Assembly (NCBI RefSeq): GCF_949628215.1
Contig: NC_134310.1
Location: 13,343,401 to 13,407,400 of the forward strand
DNA from: Phalacrocorax aristotelis
Taxonomy: Eukaryota > Chordata > Aves > Suliformes > Phalacrocoracidae
DNA length: 64,000 bases
Reading direction: 5' to 3'
A program made the position numbers and the translations under genes. Within the stretch, counting starts at the first letter, position 1. Every line of letters starts with the position of its first letter. Below the pieces are notes generated by a model. It was not told where the DNA came from and did not search any database. It saw only the letters and a program-made list of their open reading frames with translations. Of the stretch, positions 1 to 11,200 are shown piece after piece.

Positions 1-3000
1 TTGAGCTATTTCCTATGTATTCTGTAACTCAAAATGCCCAAAGCAGCTGGGGCTTCTTTTCCTCTGACTGGGAGGCAGTACATGCCTCATGTTAGTTGTG
101 TCATCGGCAGGAATACATGTACTGCTACGTATTTTCATCTCACTCAACCTATCATCTCTGCTGGCAAGCCCCTCATCACTGACCTGAGCAGCTCCTTGCT
201 GTCATGTGCACAAGGGCTGTGATTGATCATCATGTGCTGTAGTTTCTATTTTGAACACATAATCCTATATAGTTCTGGGATGTAATGATACATTAATAAT
301 GAGCTTAGCCAGGCTGTCCTGGAAACCACTGGAAAAAGCTCCGGCCCAGGCAGCATCTCGCTGTGGAAAGAAAAGGGAAGTGGTCTTTTCAGGAATCACT
401 GTTTACTCAGGACCACAAGAGGAACTATCCTGAGCTGAGGCAGAAACTTAGGAAGTATTTAGTCTTTCTGTCTTGTGGCAGCCCCCTTTAAACACTGGGT
501 GCTGGAATATTCACCCTGGGATCAGACAGACCACCCTCACTATGTTCCCTGAGGCAGGGAAGGAGAACTGGAGGTTTAGGATGAGTCAAACAACTACTAT
601 TTTTTTTTTACACCTTTTCTTTCATTAAATATGCTGGATGATTTATATATCATTTAATGAAGACATGAATTTGGTGGAGGTGTATTAGCTGGTGAGAAAT
701 GACTGAATGTCCAAACAAATACCACTAGCTAGTCCCACCCTACAACAACTTACAGGCTTCCTGAGTCCTCACATCCATCCTCCTCTTACCAAGATGGTTC
801 AGTCCCATCCCCAGGTGACTCATCCTGTGCCCATCTTCGCTCACACTGCTCCCTGAATGCCCTCCAGCTGGCTGGAATTCTCCTGTTGAGTCTTTTAAAA
901 ACCATTCAGTACTTTCTGGCAGCTTTTGGGGTGGCAAAGCTGGGGCAGGGATGAACTGCATTACTGAGATCCTGGAAACTGGTGCTGGAACCAGTGAGCC
1001 CTGAGATCCCTCATGGTGCCTGTCCTGTTGAATGTCTGAAGAGTGCATTTCAGTTTGGATTCTTCTCCCAGCCCCTTTGCCTGGTGGTAGACTGAATGTA
1101 TCTGTAAACTGAATGTATCTCTCCCCGTGGAGCAAAGAGATGTCTGTATTGTGTCCATCTCTGTAAGCTCACACAAACCATTGCTTTTTGCAGCATTTCT
1201 GCTCATGCTTGTTTTGTAGAGCTGTGTTGGTTTCTTTAAGCACGTTAATGCAAATGCTCCGTAGGAGTCAGGGATTTACATGGAACAACTCTCAAAGAAC
1301 AAGCAGATCCAATACAAAAGGATTTTTGCTAGTTCATCTATGAAACTGAATGCCCAGCTTTAAACTCTGTTTTTCCATCTTTCACCCTTGAGTGGCTTGA
1401 TGGATCTTGGTCCATTTGAGGAAGATGATGATGACAGTGAATCATAGCCATTCAGAATGAGGCAGCAAGACTCCTCACAGTTAAAGGTTTACATTGGGCA
1501 TTCAATTTCATAGATGAAGTGGCTGAGACTGGAAGAAACAGTAATTTGTTCAGAAAAGCCACCCTCCAAAAAGCCAGCATTGCCTCCAGCTGGCAGTTCT
1601 GATTGACCTTGCTTCTGTCTCTTCGTTCTCTGTGCTATATGTGCAATCTTTGTGTATTTAAATCACATTTATTTATTTATTAAATCTCTGCATGCCTCCC
1701 CCACTACTGTATTACATTTTATGAGGAAACTTGTGCTGCTGTGTGTTGAACCCAGTCGCCCCATGTGTGCAGCTGAGAGCACTGAGCAGAGCAGGGTATT
1801 AAGCAATCGGTGATGGACCTCCAAAAACATGGCCAGAGTGGTAAAAGATGGTGGGGTATGCCTGGCAGTATGTGACTGCCACACCTAACACATCAGCACT
1901 TGGAGGCAAGGCTGGTGTTTGCACCATCCCCCTCTTAATTGAAGCAGAGCCTTGCAGGCCAGTTTGGAGCTGGCTCTGATAGCTTCTGCATCTTCTCAGC
2001 AGTGTTGCAGAGGCAAGAAGCCATGGAGCTGCACTGACCACCCTTAAATCAGCACATCATCAGTCTTTGAGGGTAGGACAGAGGAGGGATTTGGGGGCCT
2101 CTATGTAGTGCTCAGCAAGGACTTACAAGGCATGAGGTGCAGATCCTGAAAGGCTCAGCTCTGCAAAGTGCTGCACTCCCCTGTTATCTGTAGCATACTG
2201 CCGCCTTTCTAAGGCACAGGCATGGCTTGGCAGGCAGCTCTCAGATCAGTACTGAACCATCATCCTTTGTTGTTCAGCACTCCTCTCCTACTACTTACCT
2301 AGAGCTTTACTGCAGCTAAGGAGTTTTTGCCATGTATATATATACACATGGGAGTATAAGTACTAATAAGCAATTTCACACCACATCATAGGTGTCTCAC
2401 AAAATGCCATCCTTCTCTGTTCTGTATTATCTTGACTGGAGTGAAGCATCCACAGGTAATGAAATGTCTGGCCCTCACCTTCTCCAGGTAACCCTTAGCA
2501 CCTCAAGAGCAAGCTGACTGAATGAACAATCCATATCTCCCATGTAGCAGCAGATGGTGTCAGTATGGAGAAGGTAAAGAATTTTGACATTTGCAATTAA
2601 AATGGCTGTTGTACTGATGTGTCTAGAGTCACTGTGCTCCCTGCATGCCTCCCTGCCTTGCACTGCCACAACACACTTTTCTGGGCAAGGACCATTGCTG
2701 GATGCTATGTTTGCTGATGTGTGTGTAGGATTGAGCAGGATTCGGCACACTGTGAGCTTGCACTATTGCAAATGATAAATAAGAAGAATGAACTGATTTG
2801 GCAAAAAGTGTTCAGGTACAGACTGCCTATCCCCACATCTGGAAACTTCCCCTTGCAGAGGAGTGTGAGGGCTTTACAAGTAGCTGCTCTCTGCTTGCTG
2901 GATTTTATGCCCCAGTGTCAATTCCAGCCTACCAGACCCTAAATAGAAGAGGGAGGATCCTTCTACAGTCTTCCAGAATTGGGGAGGGAGAGCCAAGGGA

Positions 3001-6000
3001 CAGTATGGCCAAGGAGGGTGCTCTGGTGTTGGGAACTGAATAATGCATGTGCTGGCAGTGCCACTGCCTAACCTCCCTGCATCCCTGAGACAGGAGGAAG
3101 CCAGGAGAGGTGTCCCAAGGGAGGAAGAGGTATCTAAGGCAGAAAAAGTGTCATGCATATCCCTAGGGAAGCTGTCAGAATGGCTCCTGGCAGGAGCTGG
3201 CTGTGTGCCTCCTGTGATATTGGACCTCAGAGCTTTGTGCTGGGAGCAGGCTGTGGGTGTAGGCAGAGTAGGCATCTGTCTGCTGCAGCATCTGTGATAG
3301 CCAGTGAATCACAGTCTACCTGGGGAGCCTGTGCTGTCACTGAAACCAAATAGCTGGGCAGAGTTTCATATTGCAGCCAGAGCTCTGGAGAGACAGCTGG
3401 GAAACGGCTGTGTGTCAGCTCTCTCGACATTTTGCTGTCAAATGTCAGTGTGCCTGTGCAAAGCTTGTCCTCCCACAGAAGCATCTGCACCATTGTGAAG
3501 TGCATGTTGCTCAGCAGGGCTTGTCAACAGATTGGTGCTGGTGCTGGAAGCTGACTCCAAGCGCCATTTCCCAGAGGCAGCAGAGACCTGGTGCTTCAGC
3601 AGTGAAGTGTGCTGTCATCATGGTCTGTATCCTCAAAATTATGCTTTTCAAGCAGTTATATTGTGGTGACACTCAAAATATAGCAAAGCCTTATGGAGAG
3701 ATGTGATCTAAGTGTTACAATCAGCTACAAAGGTAGTAACAAGGGCAGGGGAAGTCTGAATGAGTAGATAGGCACTGGGGGACCAGGGCCAGGGTTTTTT
3801 TTTCCCCTAGTGCTGGGGGGGGTGACAGGATAAATAGGAGCTCCTACTGCTACATGTACCATCAATGGTGTGCAAGGTTCAAAATGGAACGTGAACACTG
3901 CCCCAGCTATTGAACACCATTTTCAGCATGTGTGTGTGCTAGACACAGAGCCAGGAGCTGCTGTTACCCACGATGGTTCTTGAACAATGTGATCTTGGGA
4001 ATCCCTGATGTAAAAGATCTCCCAGGAACCAGGATGAGGACAGACCCATTCCTTTCAGCCTCTGCAGCAGTGGGAAAGGAGCCAGAGGCTTGTAAGACAG
4101 AGGAGTCACTGAAAGGGGAGTAAAGGGTGGTATAGGCATTAGGGAGACTATAGGTTGTGGGGGGGGAATTTAGGGGCGCACGATAGTCCAGCTGGATGTG
4201 GTCCAAGTGGACCAGGTGACCTCCCTACTTCAGAGCCTAATCCTGGGTGAAACAACCCAGCAGAAGCAGGCATGAGGGGGTGCGTGCCCCGCCCATGTAG
4301 GTCTCATGATGATCTCTGGTACAGTCTACTTCAAGGCTTGTCTGCTCGCTAATGCTGGTGTTCGCATTAACTCTTACATCATTGCTTGTTTACTGTAAAT
4401 ACCAGGTCCATTTCCATCTTTCTAATTTTTTTCCTGTGTCTGTGAGAAGCACTATTAAATGTGGGAGGAAAGTACTTCTTTTGATCATTTTTTTAAACAT
4501 ATTTTAATTGCTATTCTTATGCCATGAAGCTGGAAGAACTGAAGTTCTTGATCTTTCTGTGGAGCTGTCTCATTGCTTACCCTGTTGTTCTGACGTCAGT
4601 TATCCCACACTTCTTAATTTCCCTTCTGGGCTCCCATGTGTCTTTGCAGCTCTCCTCCAAATCCATTATCATCCTACAGTCACAAATGCAGGAATAAGGT
4701 AGGCAAAGACTCAGATATTGTGAATGTTGCTTTCTGGAGTCTGAAGGTCTGTGGTGGCAGCAGACCAGGAGTCCTGGAGTCCAGAGCAGGATCACAGTAT
4801 GCAGTGTCAGGGTGAGCACTGAGGATGCCTGTATGAGATATGAGATGTGGATTGCTGACCAAGGGTGTTTGGGACATGGTTTTCAGAACAAGGGATTGAT
4901 CTATGAGAGCCCTAGTTCACTTTTGAATCCCTCAGAATCATCATGGATCAGCACTGTCTTTTGTGGTTTCTCCCTCTCCTTGCTGCCTTAGCTGCCCTCC
5001 AATGCACTTCTCTGACGTGTAGAAGGGAGGGAAAGAGGGAGAGCCCCCTCCAGACTGTCCTGGAGGCACTTGCAGGTTTGACTTCTGGGTTAGATGGGGA
5101 AGGAAGAATGAATGTTCTATGCTCTCCCATACCAAATGCTGGTGAACATCTTCCTCTAGCTTTATGACAACCTGCTATTTACTGAACACTGAGGGAGTTG
5201 GCCTCTTAGTGACCTGCCTGTACGGCTCCTGGGACTGTGGGCTGTGGCAGCAGTACTGTTGTGAAGTGCAACAGGTAATAAGAAAAGCAAATAAGTGCTA
5301 TAGATAATGTGGCAGAGCGTCAGGGAACTGTGAACCAGGCACCCAGGAGCACAAGAGGAACCAGCCTGAGCTGAGGCTTAATCATCAGCAAAAGGCTAGC
5401 AGAAGGCAATGTACTGTATGGGACCTATTTAACCTTCAGCAGTAGCTCCCCGTGGCCTCACTGAAGTCATCCACTCCTTTTCACATGAGAGGCCCTTGTG
5501 TGCATAAGAAGTCGCATACTTTGGTTTGCTCCCCTGGCACCATTAAAAGAGCTCAGGACCTCATGGGGACTCCTGGAATTTGGAGAAGAATGGTTATTGC
5601 TGCTTTCCTGATCCAGTCTGTTCCTGCTTTCCAGTCTCTGCCTGGACTTGTGTCTCTCCAATGTTGCAAGGCCTGGCAGTGCAGTTAAGTGTTTGGTTCT
5701 TAAAGGAAAGTTCAAGATACCTAAAGGCAGGCAAAAATATTGAATTCAGTGCGAGAAGATGGACTGCTCTCATCAGAGCACAGCACTTCATTTCAGACCC
5801 TGTGCTGTCTGCATGTTTTCCTGTGAGCGTACAGTGCAATCAGCAGTGAGGTCTTCATTTGGCCCAAAGCCTGTGCAGCCCTTTGGCCACTTGAGTGAAA
5901 TCAGTTAGTCACTTCAGATAAGTTTGAGAGGGGTCAGTTGAAAGCGCAAGTGTTGTCCCAGGAGTCTGCAGGGAGGGGAGACATGTTTGTCCTTACATTG

Positions 6001-6161
6001 TGGTGCTTTTCTTGAAGAAGGAGAACTCAGGACCTTGTGCTCAGGTACTTGTGCTGACAAGGACCAGTCTGTTTAGGTCATGAAGTCTTCAGTCAAACCA
6101 AGGATGCTTTAGTCACTGCCTTTCCTGAGAGGTTTTCCTTTGTGTTTTTGTTTCTCTCTAG
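1..6161. other. Non-coding stretch upstream of RUSC2 coding exon 1
   Basis: No conserved protein, RNA gene or transposon was recognised here. Reading frames are short and show no recognisable similarity. Simple-sequence patches exist (a T-run near 600, TTTATTTATTTATT near 1667, a TA repeat near 2335, G-runs near 3820 and 4160). The stretch ends in a pyrimidine-rich splice acceptor (tttctctctag, last AG at 6160-6161), so at least the right-hand part is an intron between a 5'UTR exon of RUSC2 and its first coding exon. I could not identify the 5'UTR exon or a promoter. Confidence 0.6.
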
Positions 6162-6268
6162 GTATCTGCATTCCCCCATGAGAAGTGTCCTCCCAGCCTC
6201 TCATGCGCACCCCTACCTGTCCATGGGTAGCACCGGCTTAACTGATGTCCTGAAGAGCATTCCTCACC
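6162..6268 (+). other. RUSC2: RUSC2 5'UTR part of first coding exon, with overlapping uORF
   Basis: The exon begins after the acceptor at 6160-6161. Two upstream ATGs in one frame (6178 and 6223) open a reading frame that ends with TAG at 6274-6276, eight bases past the A of the main ATG and in a different frame. The main start at 6269 has a strong context (cacc before ATG, G after); both upstream ATGs lack a purine at -3. Leaky scanning past the uORF is the likely mode, which is inference. Confidence 0.6.
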
Positions 6269-8240
6269 ATGGATAGTTCACCCAAACTGACTGGGGAGAC
6301 GCTGATTGTCCATCACATTCCCCTGGTGTATAGCCAGGTCCCTGATAGACAGTGCTGCTCCGTGAGCAAAAGGACCAACCCTTTCTGCCAGCCAGAGCTA
6401 GGCATTACACAGACCTCTGCCCTTCTGGACAGAGGCCTTTCACAAACTGACTCCTTGGTGTACAGAAGCTTTCTCCAGGCCTCCAGAACCTCAGCAGAGG
6501 CCTCAGACAACAAAGAAGGCAAAGCAAGGGACTTGATTGTCCATAGTGTCAGTAAGCAACACAACTCTTTCCTGCTGAACGAGGGTGAAGATCTCAGCAT
6601 CTTTGGGGATGACTTGGGTCAAAAATCTTTCCACCTTTACAACTCCCTTGTGGCTGGCAAACCTCCCTTTCATCTGCACAAGCTAGCCTTGCCCCCTTTC
6701 CACCTACATGACTCCAACCCCATTGTGAAATCCTGGAACATGGCCAGCCAGTCTGGTGTGGTAGATGGACAAGAGGACAAAATCAGCAGTGATAATGTCC
6801 AGAAGAGGAACAATGCAAACCGGTGCCACCAGGCCTCAGAATGCATGGAGCTGGATGAACGCAGCTGCTGTTGTGGCAGCTCCTCCAGCTTCTCTTTTGA
6901 TGGTGGCAACCAGGAGTGGAACCAGAACACAGGTGAATCACTGAGGAATCAGGACGCCCTGCATAGACAGACATGCAGCTGTTCCAGTTCAGAGCTCCGG
7001 CACTGTCGCTGCTGCAGTTCATCAAGTCAGCCTGAAGTGATTGAGCAACAGATGAGCTACATAAGTGACTCTTTCTGCAACAGCTCTGGTGGGATGCTGG
7101 TGAACTTCAGTGCTCTCTACAACAAAATGAATGGCCATTCTCAGTCTAACCTGAATTCAGCCAACCTGTCCTGTGACTCTTCCTTCTACAGCCACTCAGA
7201 TACAGGAGCTTTTTACCTGGATTTGCATTCATCACCCACAGAATCAAAGATGTCTTGTGAAACACATCACCCAGAGAGTTTGGGGAAGGTGCGTGGGTGT
7301 CAACACTCCTCCTCACCTGTCCTTGATGCTAACTGTAACTCCTGCCACCTCCACTGTGAGCCTTGCACTTCAGAGAGCTCAGATCTCACTGCCTGCTTCC
7401 AAAGCCAAGCACGGCTCGTTGTGGCTACTCAGAATTATTATAAGTTAGTCACATGTGGCTTGTCTTCCCAGTCATCCCCCAGCCCGGCAGGATCTTCCAT
7501 AACTAGCTGCTCAGAAGACCATACCAAAGGTAGCCCAGCCCAGCCCACTGAATACTATCTGTTTAGAAGGCCTGACCTGAGACAAGAAGAAAGCAATGTG
7601 GAGTGCAGTGAAGAGGAGGCAAAGGGAGAAGCCACCCAGAACATGATTGAGGGTTGGGTCTATGTGAATTTGCCAACACCTAACCTCAACACAAGCTGGC
7701 AGCACTCCAGGAGCTATGATCAGAACCTGGACAGGAGTCCTAGCAGCAGGCTGAGCTCTTTGGAGTGTATGGTGAGCTGTCCGGTCAAGCTGAGTGAAAG
7801 TCCAGCAATACCCATCCAGAGTTCCCCCCCAAAGCGAGTGACATCTTTTGCAGAACTGGCTAAAGGCAGGAAAAAGAATGGCACCTCCCCACCGCTCTGG
7901 TCCAGTGGTGATTCCTCTTTGGAGTTCTCCCCTATCCCTAAGACACAGCAGGATTGCCCAACCTTCCTTGAAGAAAGAGCTCACCGCAGCCAGAGTCTTC
8001 CACCCATGCCCTTTGTCCACAGCCCGAACCCAAGCTGTGAGGGCTTCTGTTTGAAATACCCTTTTGGGGACAGCCAGGCTTTGTGTTCCACCAGAGGCTC
8101 AGGCTCCAGTGAGACCATCCCCAGTGGGCATGGGGCAGGTGAGCAAGCCTCTCTCTCCCTGCTGATGGAGGCAGATATCAGCTTCTCAGGTAGCTCTGCC
8201 AGTGGCCGTGGACAAAGAGATGTTAGAGCCTGAGCAGATG
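6269..8240 (+). CDS. RUSC2: RUSC2 coding exon 1 (large N-terminal exon), in-frame TGA near its end
   Basis: The exon encodes 654 residues from the start codon to TGA at 8231-8233. It is rich in Ser and Cys clusters and probably disordered. Conserved islands seen here include [30 protein letters not shown] and [12 protein letters not shown]. The donor ATG|GTAAGG follows at 8241 and leaves phase 1, which fits exon 2. The TGA sits where mammalian RUSC2 has an Arg codon and is preceded by C, so it looks like CGA to TGA decay at a CpG. A second strong donor, CAG|GTGAGC, lies at 8138/8139, also in phase 1; using it removes 102 nt including the TGA and keeps the frame. Confidence 0.92.
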
Positions 8241-11200
8241 GTAAGGAGCCAAACTAGGAAGAATGGACAATTAAAAAGATAGGCTGCTTTTTGGGACATG
8301 AGGGGAGCAACAGAGGAACCTGCATGGCAATGGAAGACCAGTGCCTGTGCAGTTTGTTTCCTGGTCTACCACTCCTTGGGACAAAGCCCTGCTGTGCTTA
8401 TTTCAGACCCAAATCAGTGCAAGTGTCTTGTCCTTGTATTTCTAAAGCCTTCTGAGATTTTGTGCAAACCTCTCATATTGTGTAAGGGAGGACATGGCAT
8501 TAGCACTTAGGGTCTGTGCAGCTTGGAGGATTGTCTCCCTTCCAGGGTGTTGTACTCCCCTAGTCCATGAGAACCACCTTCCTTTGGCTCCCAAGACAGA
8601 TTTGAAGATGCTCAGCAGAGCCATGTTCCCAGCAGTCAAAGGGAAAGGAACCACTGAGGAGTTTTTAGCCTTTCTTCTTTGGAGCCACATGGGGCAGAGA
8701 TGGGGAAGGAAGAAGCATAGCCAGCAGTCTTCTCTCAGTGCAGGGTCAGGAGACTCACACAGTCTCTGCCAGGACTTACAACATGAGTCCTGCAGAGATT
8801 AGAGAAGCTGCATGTCACTGCTGGAATATCCTGACCGTATCCTCCACAGTGCATTGGATTGCAGCAAAGGTTCCTCTGGAGGATAATTGTCCCAGCTCCC
8901 TCTGCAGGAAAACCTGTAATACATGAATTGCTTTCCACCTTGATATTGCTGTTACATATCCTGGTGAGGAAGCTGTGTGACAGCCCCATCAGAGGTACGG
9001 CCATTTCTCCAGCATGGCAGGAGACCTCTATCTCTGCCCTAGACAGGTCTTGTACCTGTTTCACAAGTAAAAGCCTGTCTAAAATGGGGCTCTGACCAGA
9101 CTGCTGTGGTAGATACCCCCTAACATGCCATGGACCTGACTGCCTCCATTTAATGCCCTGAAAATTTCTGGCAGGAGATAGGAAGAACATGTCATTCGTT
9201 GCCATGGCAGGTATGAGGGAGATTTTGGCCTTTGGAGCAAGAGTTTTTTTGTGTATTGTCCTGTTTGCTTATTGAGCCATGAATGTGCGTTTGGTGTGGG
9301 ATGGCAGGGAAGGCAGGTCTCTGCTGGGAGAAGGCAGCTGTGGGAGCAGCCCTCTTGGTTTGCAGAGGGAGTGCTTGGAGGGAGCAAGAGCTGCTCAGGG
9401 AAAGGGAGGAGGGGGCAGACAGGAGCTCTCAGGGCAATATATCTCAGCAGTTCCTGCACCCCCTGCTGTGGTCCCTTCCTCTGCACTGTGACAGCAAGGC
9501 AGGCATTAGAGCTGTGTGGAAAGCTCCTGCCTGCAGCTGGAGACAGAAGCAAAGCTGCCTCATGCCAGCTGAGAGCAGCATGCAAGCCTAGAGGGTCTGA
9601 GAAGGGACTAGAGGGAAAGCAAGCCCTGCTAAAGCTATAGGGAAAAAGGCCTGGCACACCCCACAGGCAGCAAGTAATACTGGGGCTCTGCTTGGGATGG
9701 GTCCTTTGTCCCAGAATTTGCTGTGGGCTGGAGAAGTGGTGGGGAAGGCAAGCCAGAAGCTGCCACGCCATGCTGGAATGTGGTGTGGTGATCAGTTATC
9801 CCAGTCAGCCCCATGTGTGCATCCAGTGCTCTGTGTGTTGTACACAGCATGTCACACTTCAGCTGTGTCCCTCAGGATATTGTGGCCCCACCATGCTGCA
9901 GGCATGCACACGTAGGCGATCAGCCCAGCACATACCCTTAGGAAATCCCTGTCAGTCATTTGCTGAAGCAGACCTGCCTTTTCCAGGGTTGGAAGGTCTT
10001 ATTCTGCTGTGGGCCTGATTTGGCTGGGAACATCCTGCTTGGGCCTGGCACAGGCAGGGGGAGGAAGGGAGCTGTGTGCTCAGAGGGGGAACAGCTACAG
10101 GAGAAAGGGGAGGGAGGGAGAATGGGAAGCAAGCAGCCTTTCCAACAGCACTGAGTGCGATGTGGGATGCAGAGCTGTGGTGCTATTGCATGTAATGCTT
10201 GTGCTCAGTTGGGTGGGTTGGGATAAGAAATCTTGCTGTACCACAGAGCATTGGGCCATGTCTTTGTGGTACTGCCTGGATGGAGGCAGGCCGAGGGCAG
10301 GTGCTTGGGGCCATGGCTTGTGATGTCCTGCTGGGAGCAAGGGATGGGGAAGGGATGGGAATCTGCTGACCCTACCAGTGCAGCACCCTACTCTTCCAGA
10401 CAGCTGTCAACAGCTGGAAGCTCTGCATTTGGGGCCACATATCTGTACCCTGCCGGCTCATGATGTGTGTAATCAGTTCAGACTTGAACCACTCTGCTTG
10501 TGTCACTGGCCTCTAGCTCATCCTCTTCCCGCAGCTGAGAGCAGGGTCCCTTTTGCTTGTGATCTTCCAGGCTGATGATGACTGTCCCTCCGTCCATCCT
10601 CACACTGTCCCCTTTTCTCTCCCCAAAGGTGGTGGCACAGACAGCAAACCTGTGGTATGCTACAGCAAGGACCAGCGTCCCACGACTCTGCCCATCCAGC
10701 CCTTTGTTTTCCAGCACCTTTTCAGCAAGCCACCCAAGACCTGTGCTCTGCAGAGCCATTTTGCCTCCAGCCTTTCCCAACTCTACAGCTTGTCCAGCAA
10801 CTGGCCTGCCAGCCAGCAGATCTCCATTTCCCAATCCTCAGCCTCAGCCACCTCAGCAGAGCAGTCAGTGGCAGCAGGGAGCCAAGCCCACAGCACACTC
10901 CTGACCCAATGCTCAGTGGATGGAGCTGCCTCCCGCAGTGATGGCTCAATTAAGAAGCCTGCCCCCGAGGCAACCCGTCCGTCCCCTCTGGGGAGTTACT
11001 CTCCTGTGCAATGCAACGTGCCTTTCTTTCAAAGCTTGGACTCCTCTTCCTCACCCACTGCAGAGAGGGCTGGAGAGAGCCAGCCTCCCAGGAGCAGATC
11101 CTGCCCCATATCTGCCAGCCTACTTCCCATGAGGTCTTCCCCTGATGTCAGTGCCATGCAGCCCTCCCAAGCCACCAAAGCTGATGCCCTGAGGCAAAAG

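Noticed and set aside
740-1206. Overlapping minus-strand reading frames of 81-131 codons
   Set aside because: No recognisable domain, no splice context and no codon bias; they look like chance frames in non-coding DNA.
2874-3275. 133-codon minus-strand frame
   Set aside because: Low-complexity Ser/Pro/His composition and no similarity I recognise; treated as chance.
7511-8020. 169-codon minus-strand frame inside RUSC2 exon
   Set aside because: It lies opposite the conserved RUSC2 coding frame and is its shadow.
8222-8223. Alternative GT donor just upstream of the RUSC2 TGA (GAT|GTTAGA)
   Set aside because: It would leave phase 0 and shift the frame at 10629, and its match to consensus is poor.
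8231-8233. TGA as a selenocysteine or readthrough codon in RUSC2
   Set aside because: No selenoprotein relationship is known for RUSC2 and the following context (GCA) is not the strong CTA readthrough context; CpG decay explains it better.
9079-9771. 230-codon minus-strand frame in a RUSC2 intron
   Set aside because: Length is notable, but the protein is Ser/Leu/Pro-rich with no domain, and the region shows no splice-bounded structure; probably chance in GC-rich intron.
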